49,784 nt of DNA. It comes from Candidatus Saccharicenans sp. (lineage in GTDB: Bacteria > Acidobacteriota > Aminicenantia > Aminicenantales > Saccharicenantaceae). Location of the stretch: NCBI GenBank assembly GCA_026414545.1, contig JAOAIU010000033.1, positions 1 to 49,784 of the forward strand, in the 5' to 3' direction. The notes under the pieces were generated by a model. It did no database searches. It worked only from the letters and a program-made list of their open reading frames with translations, and was not told where the DNA came from. Numbering within the stretch: the first letter of the stretch is position 1; every line of letters begins with the position of its first letter. Positions 32,480 through 42,174 of the stretch are shown here, piece by piece. Made by a program: the position numbers and the translations under genes.

Positions 32480-33886
32480 ATGAACAGAGTGCCCCTGCTT
32501 GGCCAATGTCTTTCATCATCCTCTGGCCGGAAAGGTTTTCTGTTTGAACAATCAAGAAGATTGTTCATCCGCTTTCTGAATCTTAAGAACGATATCCAGA
32601 TTAGCCGATTAGTCGGGCTTATCCTCGTGTTGTTTTCTCTTAGTTTTTCTGCTTGGTCGGCCAACCTGCCCTCCGCCCGCCCGGGCGAGGTTGGGCTGTC
32701 AGCCAGCCGCCTGGAGCGCCTGGGCCAGGTTTTACAGAGTTACTGCGACCAGAAGGGAGCTCCGGGGATGGTGGTTCTCGTGGCCAGGAACGGACGAGTA
32801 GCCTATCACCGGGCCTTCGGAAGATTCCGGCTTGACCGGCCGGAACCCATGCCGGTTGGGGCCATTTTCCGCATCGCTTCCCAGTCCAAGGCCGTGACTT
32901 CGGTGGCAGTCATGATGCTGATGGAAGAAGGAAAGCTGTTGCTTGACGATCCCGTATCCAAATATATTCCCGAATTCAAGGAAACCTACGTGGCCGTCAG
33001 GGCCGAGAACAAAGAGGCCAGGGGTTACAGCCTGGTGCCGGCCAGGCGGCAGATTACCATCCGCGACCTGCTGACCCACACCGCCGGCATATCCTACGGA
33101 GAAGGGCCGGCTAAGGATGAGTACCTGAAGGCTGGAATTCACGGCTGGTTCTTAACTGATAAAGACATGACCATCGGCGAGCTGGTTAAAAGGCTGGCCA
33201 GGCTGCCTTTTGATGCCCAGCCCGGGGAAAAATTCGTCTATGGTTACAACACCGACATCCTTGGGTACCTGGTGGAAGTAGTTTCCGGGATGACCCTGGC
33301 TGAGTTCGTGGAAAAGCGGATAACCGGACCGCTGGGCATGGAGGATACCCATTTCTTCCTGCCCGAGAGCAAGGTGCCCAGATTTACCCCGGCCTACGGC
33401 GCGGATGAAAAGGGTGAACTCAGGATGACCGAGGACCCGGCCAAAAGTCCTTACGTCTATGGCCCGAAAAAATGTTTTTCCGGGGGTGCCGGGCTGGTCT
33501 CGACCGCAGAGGATTACGCTCGATTCCTGCTGATGCTCCAGAATGGCGGCGAGCTGGGCGGAGCGCGGCTTCTGAGCCCGAAGTCGGTTGAGCTGATGAC
33601 TGCCGACCATGTGGGGCAACTTTACTCGGGCGGGAACACCGGCTTTGGTTTGGGTTTCTGGGTCACCAAGAGCCTGGGTGCTTCCGGACTCCCGGGCAGC
33701 GTTGGTTCCTACGGTTGGGGCGGAGCCTATTTTACCAGCTACTGGGTTGACCCGGTGGAAAAGCTGGTGGCGGTGTTCATGATCCAGGTTTTGCCGGTTC
33801 CGGCCGGGCTCTCCGACCTGCAGAACAAGTTCCGCACCCTGGTCTATCAGGCCATCGAAAAATCCTATTCGCTGAAAGGCAATTAA
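32480..33886 (+). CDS. Exported serine hydrolase of the class C beta-lactamase / esterase family
   Basis: A 468-residue protein. The catalytic S-x-x-K is SQSK (Ser134, Lys137), followed by a Y-x-N type motif (YGYNTD, about residue 255) and the C-terminal [17 protein letters not shown] segment that replaces the K-T-G of true beta-lactamases. This is the pattern of EstB-like esterases and D-amino peptidases rather than resistance enzymes. A hydrophobic segment at about residues 42-60, ending in AWSA, looks like a signal peptide, but it is preceded by some 40 residues. The AGGAGGG site supports the start at 32480, so the n-region is unusually long. Confidence 0.9.
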   Translation: MNRVPLLGQCLSSSSGRKGFLFEQSRRLFIRFLNLKNDIQISRLVGLILVLFSLSFSAWSANLPSARPGEVGLSASRLERLGQVLQSYCDQKGAPGMVVLVARNGRVAYHRAFGRFRLDRPEPMPVGAIFRIASQSKAVTSVAVMMLMEEGKLLLDDPVSKYIPEFKETYVAVRAENKEARGYSLVPARRQITIRDLLTHTAGISYGEGPAKDEYLKAGIHGWFLTDKDMTIGELVKRLARLPFDAQPGEKFVYGYNTDILGYLVEVVSGMTLAEFVEKRITGPLGMEDTHFFLPESKVPRFTPAYGADEKGELRMTEDPAKSPYVYGPKKCFSGGAGLVSTAEDYARFLLMLQNGGELGGARLLSPKSVELMTADHVGQLYSGGNTGFGLGFWVTKSLGASGLPGSVGSYGWGGAYFTSYWVDPVEKLVAVFMIQVLPVPAGLSDLQNKFRTLVYQAIEKSYSLKGN

Positions 33887-33904
33887 ACCGCAGCCGCGAG
33901 CCAG

Positions 33905-33928
33905 AAAAGCTGGAATCGAGCTTTTTGG
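33905..33928 (+). terminator. Likely terminator after the serine hydrolase gene
   Basis: AAAAGCT (33905-33911), a 7-base loop and AGCTTTT (33919-33925) form a stem that can extend through CCA/TGG with one bulged base. The T run is short. Confidence 0.45.
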
Positions 33929-34011
33929 TCGTTATTTAAGAAGCAGGAAAAATTACAGGCCCGGCCTGACGGGCGATAGATTGAGCTTAAAGAAAATTGT
34001 TAGGGGCATGA

Positions 34012-34033
34012 TATATGAACGGATGTTCATATA
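34012..34033. promoter_or_regulatory. Palindromic operator, copy 2 of 3
   Basis: TATATGAAC-ggat-GTTCATATA has perfect 9-base arms. Its core matches TATATGAA-N6-TTCATATA of the other copies. On the plus strand the right arm runs into TATAAT (34030-34035), a possible -10 box pointing towards the class V aminotransferase 334 bases downstream, so a bound repressor would block it. Confidence 0.6.
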
Positions 34034-34368
34034 ATTATCATTTTTTCTTTTCTCTTCTCTTTTTCTTTCTTTAGCTTTCGATTTAATTACCTGTTTATCT
34101 CTCTTCTTTTATCTGCCCATGATGGTGATTCCTGGCCAACGGGCTCCCGCCTTAGGGGAGCTGGCGACCGAGATGCTGGGGCCGGCTTTATCATCAGGCC
34201 AGAATAGGCTAAACTTATTGACTCAACCAGGAATCATGGGCCCGCGGGCTTCAAAGCCAGGAATCGGCCCGTGACAGAAGCAAACAACTTCTGAAGCTGG
34301 CCCGGATTGCCCGCTGCCTTCGGGCCGGCCCCCGGGGTTGGCTTATAATTTCCATCCAGGAGGAGACG

Positions 34369-35550
34369 ATGTTAGAGCGGGAGGCTGAAGAAAAAGAATT
34401 CTGGAAGAAGGTACGGGCCGAATTCCTGCTCGACCCCGACCAGGTCTTTTTTAACACCGGCACCCTTGGAGCCATGCCGCGACGGGTCTTTGACCGGGTG
34501 GTGAAACATCTCCGGCTGACGGCTGAAAAGATTGCCGAGTGGGACTACTACGGGGCCGACTGGATTTTCGGCTACCAGCCCTGGACCGAAATCAGGGAGA
34601 AAGTTGCCCGCCTGCTTAATTGCGAGGCCAGGGAAATTGCCCTGACCGAAAATGCCACGGCCGGAATGAACTACATCTCGAACGGGCTGGACCTTAAAGC
34701 TGGCGATGAAGTCCTGGGCACTGACCAGGAACACCCCGGCGGTGAATCAGGCTGGTTGCTTAAGGCCAGGCGAAGCGGGGTTGTCTACCGCCAGTTGCCG
34801 CTGGGAAAACCTATCAACTCGCCCCAGGAAGTTATCGAGACTTTCGTTAAAGCGATGGGTCCAGAAACCAGGGTCCTGGCCATTCCCCATATCGTTACTG
34901 GCAGCGGGGCCATCCTGCCGGTTAAGGAGCTCTGTGCCGAAGCCAGGAAGCGGGGGATTTTCACGGTCATAGACGGAGCCCAGACTGTGGGCCAGATAAA
35001 GGTTGATCTAAAAGAGCTCGGCTGCGACGCTTATTATGGCAGCTTTCACAAGTGGCTCTGTGCCCCGGCTGGAAATGGATTTCTGTACCTCCGGCAGGAC
35101 AGGGCCGGGGAAATCTGGACCACCCTGGCCAGCACCCAGTGGAATAACCAGGAAGACCACGGTTTCCGCCTGAGCCAGCGGGGCACTGGCAATCTGTCGC
35201 TTCTCTTCGGCCTGGACGAGGCACTCGATTTTCATTTTGAACTTGGGCCGGAGCGGGTCTATGCCCGGATCAAGGCTCTGGGCGATTACCTTAGAGCCAG
35301 GTTGCGGGAAATTCCGGGAATTAAAATTTTCACCCCGCTTCACCCGGATATGGCTGCCGGCCTCACCGTTTATAACATAGAAGGCCTGACTGGAAATTTT
35401 ATCCAGGATGAGCTCTGGAAACGAGGTCGGCTGCGGCCGCGGTCCATGGGCGAAATCTACGGGGTGCGCCAGTCAACCCATATCTACAACTCCTTCGAAG
35501 AAATTGACCGGACCGTGGACATCCTGAAGGACCTGGCCTCGGGCCGCTGA
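34369..35550 (+). CDS. Class V PLP-dependent aminotransferase (cysteine desulfurase / isopenicillin N epimerase-like)
   Basis: A 393-residue fold-type I enzyme. LTENATAGMNYISNGLDL is the cofactor phosphate region. VIDGAQTVGQIKVDLKELG has the Asp and Gln that hold the pyridine ring, and YYGSFHKWLCAPAGNGFLY carries the Schiff-base Lys. No conserved catalytic Cys loop of NifS/SufS type is visible, so desulfurase activity is doubtful. Isopenicillin-N-epimerase-like or kynureninase-like chemistry is possible. AGGAGGAGACG defines the start. It stands alone, downstream of operator copy 2. Confidence 0.9.
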   Translation: MLEREAEEKEFWKKVRAEFLLDPDQVFFNTGTLGAMPRRVFDRVVKHLRLTAEKIAEWDYYGADWIFGYQPWTEIREKVARLLNCEAREIALTENATAGMNYISNGLDLKAGDEVLGTDQEHPGGESGWLLKARRSGVVYRQLPLGKPINSPQEVIETFVKAMGPETRVLAIPHIVTGSGAILPVKELCAEARKRGIFTVIDGAQTVGQIKVDLKELGCDAYYGSFHKWLCAPAGNGFLYLRQDRAGEIWTTLASTQWNNQEDHGFRLSQRGTGNLSLLFGLDEALDFHFELGPERVYARIKALGDYLRARLREIPGIKIFTPLHPDMAAGLTVYNIEGLTGNFIQDELWKRGRLRPRSMGEIYGVRQSTHIYNSFEEIDRTVDILKDLASGR

Positions 35551-35866
35551 TAAAGCCAGAGTCGGATTTCCGAAGGCCCCCGACTGGAAAAAACAGGCTT
35601 TATTTATTAAAAGTCAGCTCTTCCGGTTCAGATTTGTCGAGTCAGGCATCTCAAGGGAGTTCTGAGAAAATTTATAGGGGAAACGGGCCCAGTTGAGAAC
35701 TTATGGTCGGGTAAAAAGTCGGAGGCAGACTGGGATTTTTCTTCAGGAGTTCAATTGCTTCCAAAATTCATCGCCGCTCGGGCCGCCTCCTGTGCAGGAT
35801 TGAGAACCAGCGACCTGGTCATGAATATTGAGTGCTGGATTCTTTTTGAACTTAGGTGATCCTGCC
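35551..35866. other. Intergenic region between two convergent genes
   Basis: 316 bases between the class V aminotransferase and the MaoC gene. Apart from the possible terminator at its left end I see no feature. Confidence 0.55.
35552..35608 (+). terminator. Possible terminator after the class V aminotransferase
   Basis: Nested arms AAAGCC (35552) with GGCTTT (35596-35601), and AGTCGG (35560-35565) with CCGACT (35580-35585), followed by ATTTATT. The stem is imperfect. Confidence 0.35.
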
Positions 35867-36367
35867 TTAAAAAATCACAAAAACCAGCAGCTCGGCCACC
35901 AGAGCCGGTTTGGGGTTGCCGTCGATTTCCAGGGTGTTCTCAATCTTGACCAGCCAGCGGCGGAAGCCTTTCCTCTGAATTTCTTTGAGCACCGCCCTGT
36001 TTCTGATCCGGTCGCCCGGCCTGACCGGCTGGATGAACCTGATCCGGTCGAGACCGTAATTGAAGATCATCCTGACCTTGATCCTGGCCAGCGGCGACTG
36101 GGAAAGGAAATAGGGCAGAAGCGAGAGCAGCAGAAAACCGTGGGCGATGGTTCCCTTGAGCGGGCTCCTGCTTGCCCTTTCCACGTCCACGTGAATCCAC
36201 TGGTGGTCCTCGGTACAATCGGCGAAGGAGTTAATCCTGTCCTGGGTCATGGTCAGCCAGTCCGAGAGGCAGAATTCCTGGCCGAGCATTTTCTTGAGCA
36301 GGCGGGGCTTTATTTTTTTCTCATCGATTATCTGTCCGCGATTTTCGGCAATCTTTTCATCCCTCAT
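35867..36367 (-). CDS. MaoC-like acyl dehydratase
   Basis: A 166-residue single hot-dog domain protein. FADCTEDHQWIHVDVERA matches the hydratase motif in which the Asp and His are catalytic, and GTIAHGFLLLSLLPYF is the second family motif. The central helix and the strands RFIQPVRPGDRIRNRAVL complete the fold. Such enzymes hydrate or dehydrate enoyl-CoA or 3-hydroxyacyl thioesters. It stands alone, with palindromic operator copy 3 located 149 bases upstream, which hints at control by acyl-CoA or fatty acid supply. Confidence 0.88.
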   Translation of the reverse strand: MRDEKIAENRGQIIDEKKIKPRLLKKMLGQEFCLSDWLTMTQDRINSFADCTEDHQWIHVDVERASRSPLKGTIAHGFLLLSLLPYFLSQSPLARIKVRMIFNYGLDRIRFIQPVRPGDRIRNRAVLKEIQRKGFRRWLVKIENTLEIDGNPKPALVAELLVFVIF

Positions 36368-36795
36368 GTTTACCTCCGCCGGCCCTGCTTTTGGCCAGAG
36401 CCAGTCATGTTGCCCCCCGGCTTCTGACCGCCCTTTCTGGCTTCGACCGTCTGAACTGCCTTTTCCCGGGCAGTATATATCTATTGAATTTCGGGGTTAA
36501 CTTCAACCCTTTTGATTATATGAACATTCATTCATATAAAGTCCGCCCGGCCAAGAGCTCCGGCCGAGGGCCGGTAAACCAATTGGTGCCGCCAATGACG
36601 ATGGCCGTTGGTTGATGGCAAGAAAGTCAAAATAGAAACGGAACCAATTGTCAGGATGAGATGGCGGCTGATTTCTCTCGGGCTGTAAGCCGGGAGAATG
36701 TTCATTTTGCCTTTTGCCCCTGTATTTGATGATACCGGGTTTTCCGCCGGGCGTCTTGAGGCCAGCCTGGTTTCCCCTGCGGAGAGAGAATAAAC
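36368..36795. other. Intergenic region between the MaoC gene and hrpA
   Basis: 428 bases. It holds operator copy 3 (36516-36539). On the minus strand a possible MaoC promoter reads TTGAAG, a 17-base spacer, then TAGATA, directly downstream of the operator. A perfect palindrome, ACCAATTGGT, occurs near 36580. No gene is supported. Confidence 0.55.
36516..36539. promoter_or_regulatory. Palindromic operator, copy 3 of 3
   Basis: TTATATGAA-cattca-TTCATATAA has perfect 9-base arms. On the minus strand the arm runs into TATAAT, pointing to the MaoC gene. The half sequence TGAATGAATGTTCA on that strand recalls the fatty-acid regulator FadR site of Bacillus, although the match is partial. Confidence 0.62.
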
Positions 36796-39700
36796 TTAAC
36801 CCTGTTCCAGAAGGGCTTCTATTTCTTTGACCCTGGCCGCCAGGCGCTTGGCGCTGACCGGGAAAGCGGTTTTGATTTCGGGAGCAAACAACGAAATCTT
36901 GAATTCTTCGATCATCCAGCGCAGTTCCAGGAGGAGCTTCTCCGTTTCCGGGTTGGGCTTCTGGCCAGCCAGTCGGAGCAGGTGCTCGTACTCAGCCAGG
37001 AAAGGTTCGACCTGGGCGGCCTTGGCCCGGTCTTTCTCGGCTGACAGCCTGGCCCTCTCGGCCCGCAGACCCAGGGCTTGTACCATCCGCGGCAACCGGG
37101 CCAGGAAGTTCGAAGGATAGACAACCAGAAAATCGGGCGGCACCAGGCGCCGGAGCTCTTCTTTCAACAGCTCGGGCAGGGTTGAGCTCACGCCGAGCTT
37201 CTTTCTGGCTTCTTCCATCTCCTGGATGAGTTCCCTGGTCTTGCGGTATTCCAGGAGAATTTCCTGGACGGCAGAAAAAACCCGGTGCCCGGTTTCAAAG
37301 AGCTGCTTCAGGGCGTTGTCCTTGATAAAGGTCTGAAGTTCCTCTCGTCTCCGGAAGTTCTTCTGGAAAACTTCTGCCTTTATCCTTTGCAGGACGCGGT
37401 TTTTAAGGGCCGCCTCGCCACCGAAGAACAGCATCACCGGGCGCAGGTCTTCTGGAAAAGTATAGCTTCGCAGGATGAAATTCAGGTCCTTCTGGAATTG
37501 TCGGCTCAGGATTTCTTCCACGGCCCGGAAATGGGACTGTCGGGCTAGGTCCGCGCTCTGGAAGAGGCGAACTTCAAACTTATCGCCATTCAGGGACAGG
37601 GCCGGGTAGCCTTTCAGGAAATCGTCTATGGCCACTTCCTCGGGAATTTCCGCGATGGCTTCTTCCCAGTTTTCCAGGCCGCTCTTTTCCCACCGGGCCC
37701 TGGCTTCCTGCCAGCCTGGAGATTCTGCGGCCTCTGGCTGCCGGGACTGGCTGCTGAGCATTTTCTTAAGAAAGTTCAGGTCGCGGCCGCTGATGACTTC
37801 CTGGCCGGCTTCATTAATTATGGAGATTCTCATTTTGAGGTAGCGAGGGATTTCCAGTTTTTCCCAGACATCCCGTGGAATATCAATTTTGAAGCGCTCC
37901 TTTAGCCAGGCGGCCAGGGCTGAGAAAAAAGAAACCGGGGCTGGCTTCAACTCCCGGGCAATCTGCTCTGCTCTTTCTCCCAGCGGCTGCAGGAGCCGGC
38001 GATATTCCTTGGGCAGGGCTTTCAGGCAGGCTTCAACCTTTTCCTGGAGCATTCCAGGCACAGGCCAGGTCAGCAGCGCTTCCGGGACCTGCTCGATGAG
38101 CTTCCGAGGGACCACAATCGTCACCCCGTCATCATCCTCACCCGGAGCGAAGCGGTATCTTAGCTGGTAGGTATGTCCCAGAATCTTCAGGCTGTCGGGA
38201 TATTTTTCTACCAGTTCTTTCTCCGGCCGGGTCAGATAGAGGTCTTCTTCCTGCAGCCGGAGGAAGTCATCGCTGCCGGCATTTTTGATCCTCTGCTCCA
38301 GTCCTTCCAGGCTATAAACACCCTGCAGGCGTCCCGAATAGAAATCGAAGAGATAATGCCCGGGAATCATGATATTCCTCTGGCGGAGCTTCTCTTCCAG
38401 GAGTCGAACCCGGCTGACCAGCCGCTGGTTGTGCTCGAGAAAGGGCAGCGAGCGGTTAACCTGGTTCTTAACCAGGGCTTCGTCCACGAAGATTTGGTGG
38501 GCCAGGACCGGGTCCTGGCGGCCGAAGGGCACATCCCGGCCGCTGATTATCGACAGGTTAAAGATGGTCACCCTCTCCTTAGCCCGGACCTGGCCACGGT
38601 CCCTATCCCAGTAGGCGTCTTCATAAGAATAGCGGCAGAGGTGCGGAGCCAGCTCTTCCACCCAGGCCGGCGAGATGCGGGCTGCGGTTCGCAGGTAGAG
38701 ACGGTTGGTCTTGATGAGCTCGGCCGCCACCACCCAGGTCGGTGGCTTCCGGAAAAGAGCCGAGCCCGGCCAGAGCATGGCTTCCTGGCCCCGGGCCACC
38801 TCGTAGATGTTCTTTTCCTTGTGGGCGGCTAAGTGAGAAATGAAGCCGCTGAGGATGGACTGGTGGATGGCCGAGTACCGGTCGCTTTCGGCCTGTCGCG
38901 GCCTTCCTGGCCTGGCCACCCTGATCTTCTGTTCGTCGAGGATTTCTAAAATCTGGCTGTGGACAAAAATCCATTCCCGCAGCCGGTTGTAAGATAGAAA
39001 ATAATCACGGGCAAATTTCCTGAGGCCGGGGCCTGAGGGTTGGCCCTGGCAAGCGTTCTGGAGGGCCTGCCACAGGTGGAAAAAGGTCAGAAAATCCGAT
39101 TCCGGGTGCTGGAAGACGGACTGGACCCGGTCGGCATCGGCCGCTTTTTCCAGGGGGCGCAGGCGTGGGTCCTGGATACTCAGGGCAGCGGCGATGATGG
39201 CCACTTCTTCCAGGCAGCCTCGCCGTTCGGCCTCGAGCAGCATCCGCGACAGCCGCGGGTCAAGGGGCAGGCGGGCCATCTTCCGCCCCAGGTCGGTCAG
39301 TTCATAGCCGGATTCCGAGCTGTCCAGAGCGCCCAGCTCCACCAGGGTCCGGTAGCCGTCGCGGACGGCTCGGGCCGCCGGTGGGTCCAGGAAAGGGAAC
39401 CTGAGCGGGTCGCCCAGTTCCAGGTCAAGCATCCGCAGAATGACCTCGGCCAGGTTGCTGCGCAGGATTTCGGGCGGGGTGTGTTCGGGCCGGGATTTGA
39501 AGTCTTCTTCGGAGTAGAGTCTGAGGCACAGGCCGGCGCTCACCCGGCCACAGCGTCCCTTGCGCTGCTCGGCGCTGGCCCGGGAGATGGGAAGAATCGG
39601 CAGGCTGTGAATTCCTGAGGAGGTCTGGTACTGCGAGATGCGGGCCAGCCCGGTGTCGACTACGTAGCGGATTCCAGGTATGGTTAGTGAGGTTTCAGCC

Positions 39701-40812
39701 ACGTTGGTGGCCACCACGATTTTCCCTTCCCTGATGTGATAAATCTGCTTTTGCTGGTGGGCCGGCATTCGGGCAAACAGCGGCAGGATAACCGAATTGG
39801 AGTAGTGCTTGCCCTGCAGCCGCTGGCAGGTTTCCAGTATATCCTGCTCGGTGGGCATGAAAATCAGAATGTCCCCGGGCGGTTTTTCTCGCTTGATGAA
39901 GTCGACGGCTTCCACCGCCAGGTCTACGTAATCGGGCTCTTCTTTTTTCTGGCGCCAGGGCTCGGGCTGGTAGTAAATCACTTCCACCGGGTACATCCGC
40001 CCGCTGACCTTGAAGAGCGGGGGATGGTCGAAAGCCTTAATAAATTTTTCCACTTCCAAGGTGGCCGAGGTGATGATGAGTTTAAGCTCCGGGCGTTTTT
40101 CCAGCAAGCGGCGGCAGAGACCGATGAGAAAATCTATGTTCAGGCTGCGCTCGTGAGCTTCGTCGATGATGATGGTATCATACTCGGTCAGCAGGCGGTC
40201 GCCCTGGGTTTCAGCCAGCAGCATGCCGTCGGTCAGGACCTTGATGTAGGAGCCGGGAGAGGTGCGGTCCTGGAAGCGAATCTTGTAGCCGACGGCCTTG
40301 CCCAGGGGTTGGCCGAGTTCCTCGGAGATACGCTGGGCAATGGTCATGGCCGCAATCCTCCGGGGTTGGGTGCAGGCGATTTTTCCGGCCAGGCCGCGCC
40401 CCGCTTCCAGGCACATCTTGGGCAGCTGGGTGCTCTTGCCGCAGCCGGTCTCGCCGCTGACGATGATTACCCGGTTGTCTCTTATGGCCCTGACAATTTC
40501 CTGGCGATGCCTAGTTATGGGCAGCTCGCGGGGATAGGACAGGCGGGGCTTTTTGCGGTGTCGGGCCCTTTTTTCTTCGGCTGAATCTTCAAGCCTTTGT
40601 TTCAGGCGAAGCAAGACCTCGGCGGCCCTGGCCGGGTTTTTTCGGGGCAGGCTGGAAGCCAGCAGCTGGACCAGCTTTTCCCGGACCTGGTATGAGTCCC
40701 GGAGCATGGCTTCGGGCAGCAGCCGAGAAATTTCATCCCTCAAGATGAGCAGCCGGTTTCGCTCAGGCCCAGCCGGCTCTTTTCGGGTTTCCTTCGGTTG
40801 TTCTCTGCCCAT
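36796..40812 (-). CDS. hrpA: ATP-dependent RNA helicase HrpA
   Basis: A 1338-residue DEAH-box helicase, full length for HrpA. After a charged N-terminus of about 90 residues come the motor motifs: I GETGCGKSTQ, II IIIDEAHERSLN, III TSATL, a Gly-Arg-Met segment (SGRMYPVEVIYY), V TNVAETSLTIPGIRYVVDTG and VI QRKGRCGRVSAG. A winged-helix and ratchet region (HA2) and OB-like domain follow, then a long C-terminal domain of about 600 residues (DUF3418 in HrpA proteins), which is needed for full function in E. coli. HrpA is implicated in resolving stalled ribosomes and in mRNA processing. No partner genes lie nearby. Confidence 0.96.
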   Translation of the reverse strand: MGREQPKETRKEPAGPERNRLLILRDEISRLLPEAMLRDSYQVREKLVQLLASSLPRKNPARAAEVLLRLKQRLEDSAEEKRARHRKKPRLSYPRELPITRHRQEIVRAIRDNRVIIVSGETGCGKSTQLPKMCLEAGRGLAGKIACTQPRRIAAMTIAQRISEELGQPLGKAVGYKIRFQDRTSPGSYIKVLTDGMLLAETQGDRLLTEYDTIIIDEAHERSLNIDFLIGLCRRLLEKRPELKLIITSATLEVEKFIKAFDHPPLFKVSGRMYPVEVIYYQPEPWRQKKEEPDYVDLAVEAVDFIKREKPPGDILIFMPTEQDILETCQRLQGKHYSNSVILPLFARMPAHQQKQIYHIREGKIVVATNVAETSLTIPGIRYVVDTGLARISQYQTSSGIHSLPILPISRASAEQRKGRCGRVSAGLCLRLYSEEDFKSRPEHTPPEILRSNLAEVILRMLDLELGDPLRFPFLDPPAARAVRDGYRTLVELGALDSSESGYELTDLGRKMARLPLDPRLSRMLLEAERRGCLEEVAIIAAALSIQDPRLRPLEKAADADRVQSVFQHPESDFLTFFHLWQALQNACQGQPSGPGLRKFARDYFLSYNRLREWIFVHSQILEILDEQKIRVARPGRPRQAESDRYSAIHQSILSGFISHLAAHKEKNIYEVARGQEAMLWPGSALFRKPPTWVVAAELIKTNRLYLRTAARISPAWVEELAPHLCRYSYEDAYWDRDRGQVRAKERVTIFNLSIISGRDVPFGRQDPVLAHQIFVDEALVKNQVNRSLPFLEHNQRLVSRVRLLEEKLRQRNIMIPGHYLFDFYSGRLQGVYSLEGLEQRIKNAGSDDFLRLQEEDLYLTRPEKELVEKYPDSLKILGHTYQLRYRFAPGEDDDGVTIVVPRKLIEQVPEALLTWPVPGMLQEKVEACLKALPKEYRRLLQPLGERAEQIARELKPAPVSFFSALAAWLKERFKIDIPRDVWEKLEIPRYLKMRISIINEAGQEVISGRDLNFLKKMLSSQSRQPEAAESPGWQEARARWEKSGLENWEEAIAEIPEEVAIDDFLKGYPALSLNGDKFEVRLFQSADLARQSHFRAVEEILSRQFQKDLNFILRSYTFPEDLRPVMLFFGGEAALKNRVLQRIKAEVFQKNFRRREELQTFIKDNALKQLFETGHRVFSAVQEILLEYRKTRELIQEMEEARKKLGVSSTLPELLKEELRRLVPPDFLVVYPSNFLARLPRMVQALGLRAERARLSAEKDRAKAAQVEPFLAEYEHLLRLAGQKPNPETEKLLLELRWMIEEFKISLFAPEIKTAFPVSAKRLAARVKEIEALLEQG

Positions 40813-41185
40813 CTTATTCCGTCTTTCAGCATCAGAATTTTATCCCATTTTTGTCCTGACTGATAGAGAAAGAAAGGCTGAACAATCAGGAGGTGCAGAA
40901 GCCAGCATTGGGTCGAGCATAAATTAAATAAATTGAGCGATGCCAGCCACCTGGAAACAAGATATAACCTGGTGCTTTGAAGCTAGCAGCCCGAATCTGG
41001 CGGTTAATTGTTTGGCCAGCATGGGGCTGGAAAGCGATGGTATAAAGCAGGAAACTTCTTTAAAATGCGGATAAAGAAATTGTCTTTTTTTCTTCTAAGA
41101 TATAAGGAAATAAAGGATTTTTTTGATGGCCATAAACGGGATGGAAACCCGGCTGAATAAGTCAAGCCAGACCGCTGTCTCCGTT
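40813..41185. other. Intergenic region between hrpA and the TspO-family gene
   Basis: 373 bases. No supported gene: a 41-codon frame starting at 41126 overlaps the TspO gene on the other strand and looks like chance. No terminator with a T tract is clear. Confidence 0.55.
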
Positions 41186-42016
41186 TCAGGCCGGTCGGCC
41201 GCGGACGGTCCGGAGGATCAGAGCCAGCAGGATCAAAAACAGGCCGGTTAAAACCGCGGTTTCTACGGCCCGGTCGGCGGCCGTGGTATCCTGCACTCTC
41301 TTATAGAGAATCCCGGAAAAGGCCCAGATGGCAGTCAACCCGAACAGCAGGTCATTTTTCTTGAAGATAAAAACCAGGGTTAAAATTGTGATGAGAGCCA
41401 GGACGGCTACCGTCCAGAACTGCGGGCTGAGCCCGAAGCCCTTCCAGCCGTAGCCCACCAGGACAGCGGTGGCGTTGGCCACGGTGGCCACCGATATCCA
41501 GGCCAGGTAGATGCTGAAGGGTAGCCTGGCCGGGAACCGGTCCTGCTGCTTTTCTTCGTAGGGGCGACGACTCAGTCGCTGGTAAATAATTATGAGCAGC
41601 ACCAGCAGGGTCAACATGACCAGGAGCGAAAGAAGAAGCTGTTCGTAGTGCCAGGCGAAAATCCAGCCGGCGTTGGCCAGGCAGGTCAGGAAAAATAGCG
41701 GGCCGATGGCCTTAAAAGCCGGGAAAACCTCGCGCCCCGTTATGGCCTGCTTCAGGGAAAAGAAAACGAAGACGGCCAGCAACAGGTAGATAACTCCCCA
41801 GATGGAGAAGGTGAAGCCGGCCGGGACGAACAGGTTGGGGTATTTATCGGATAGCTGCCCGGTGTTAAGGTTATTGATGGGCAGGGCATTGGCCAGGTAG
41901 TTAACTACCACCATGACCAGGAAACCGACCAGGTTGAGCCAGGCCAGCCAGTTGCCGGCTGTTTTCTTCCTGATTTCAGGTCTTTGCCCCCTTAGAAAGG
42001 CCTGGTTTTCATGCAT
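41186..42016 (-). CDS. TspO/MBR-family (tryptophan-rich sensory protein-like) membrane protein
   Basis: A 276-residue protein with about seven membrane segments. YLANALPINNLNTGQLSDKYPNLFVPAGFTFSIWGVIYLLL is the recognisable start of the longer TspO-like family, in which P-N-L-F-x-P-A-x-x-T-F-x-I-W is conserved. AWHYEQLLLSL and LPFSIYLAWISVATVAN follow. Classical TspO has about 160 residues and five segments; this is the long form with extra C-terminal helices. TspO proteins bind porphyrins or sterols and affect stress responses; the long form is uncharacterised. GGGAGGCAAGACA precedes the ATG. Confidence 0.82.
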   Translation of the reverse strand: MHENQAFLRGQRPEIRKKTAGNWLAWLNLVGFLVMVVVNYLANALPINNLNTGQLSDKYPNLFVPAGFTFSIWGVIYLLLAVFVFFSLKQAITGREVFPAFKAIGPLFFLTCLANAGWIFAWHYEQLLLSLLVMLTLLVLLIIIYQRLSRRPYEEKQQDRFPARLPFSIYLAWISVATVANATAVLVGYGWKGFGLSPQFWTVAVLALITILTLVFIFKKNDLLFGLTAIWAFSGILYKRVQDTTAADRAVETAVLTGLFLILLALILRTVRGRPA

Positions 42017-42174
42017 TGTCTTGCCTCCCTCTTATCCGGTTCTTAAAACCCACACTCTATTTTAACCATTTTGACTGGCCAGGTCGAAATAATACTTCTG
42101 AGGCATTTCTGAACAAAGTTTTATGGCGACCTCCAATTTTCAAAGATATCCCGGGGTAATCAGGCTCCCGGGTT

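Larger units (their letters stand above)
33887..34368. other. Intergenic region before the class V aminotransferase gene
   Basis: 482 bases without a supported gene. It contains a likely terminator (33905-33928), palindromic operator copy 2 (34012-34033), and a long pyrimidine-rich tract on the plus strand (about 34036-34077, mostly T with C). The rest shows no clear signal except TATAAT at 34344-34349, which has no good -35 box. Confidence 0.6.

Noticed and set aside
32480..33886. A beta-lactamase resistance gene
   Set aside because: The S-x-x-K and Y-x-N motifs fit the fold, but the C-terminal motif lacks K-T-G and matches esterase or peptidase relatives.
36578..36590. The palindrome ACCAATTGGT as an operator
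   Set aside because: A single 10-base palindrome without a second full copy in the window; it can occur by chance.
41126..41251. A 41-codon frame on the plus strand
   Set aside because: Overlaps the 3' end of the TspO-family gene on the other strand and has a poorly spaced ribosome site; no hydrophobic or conserved pattern.
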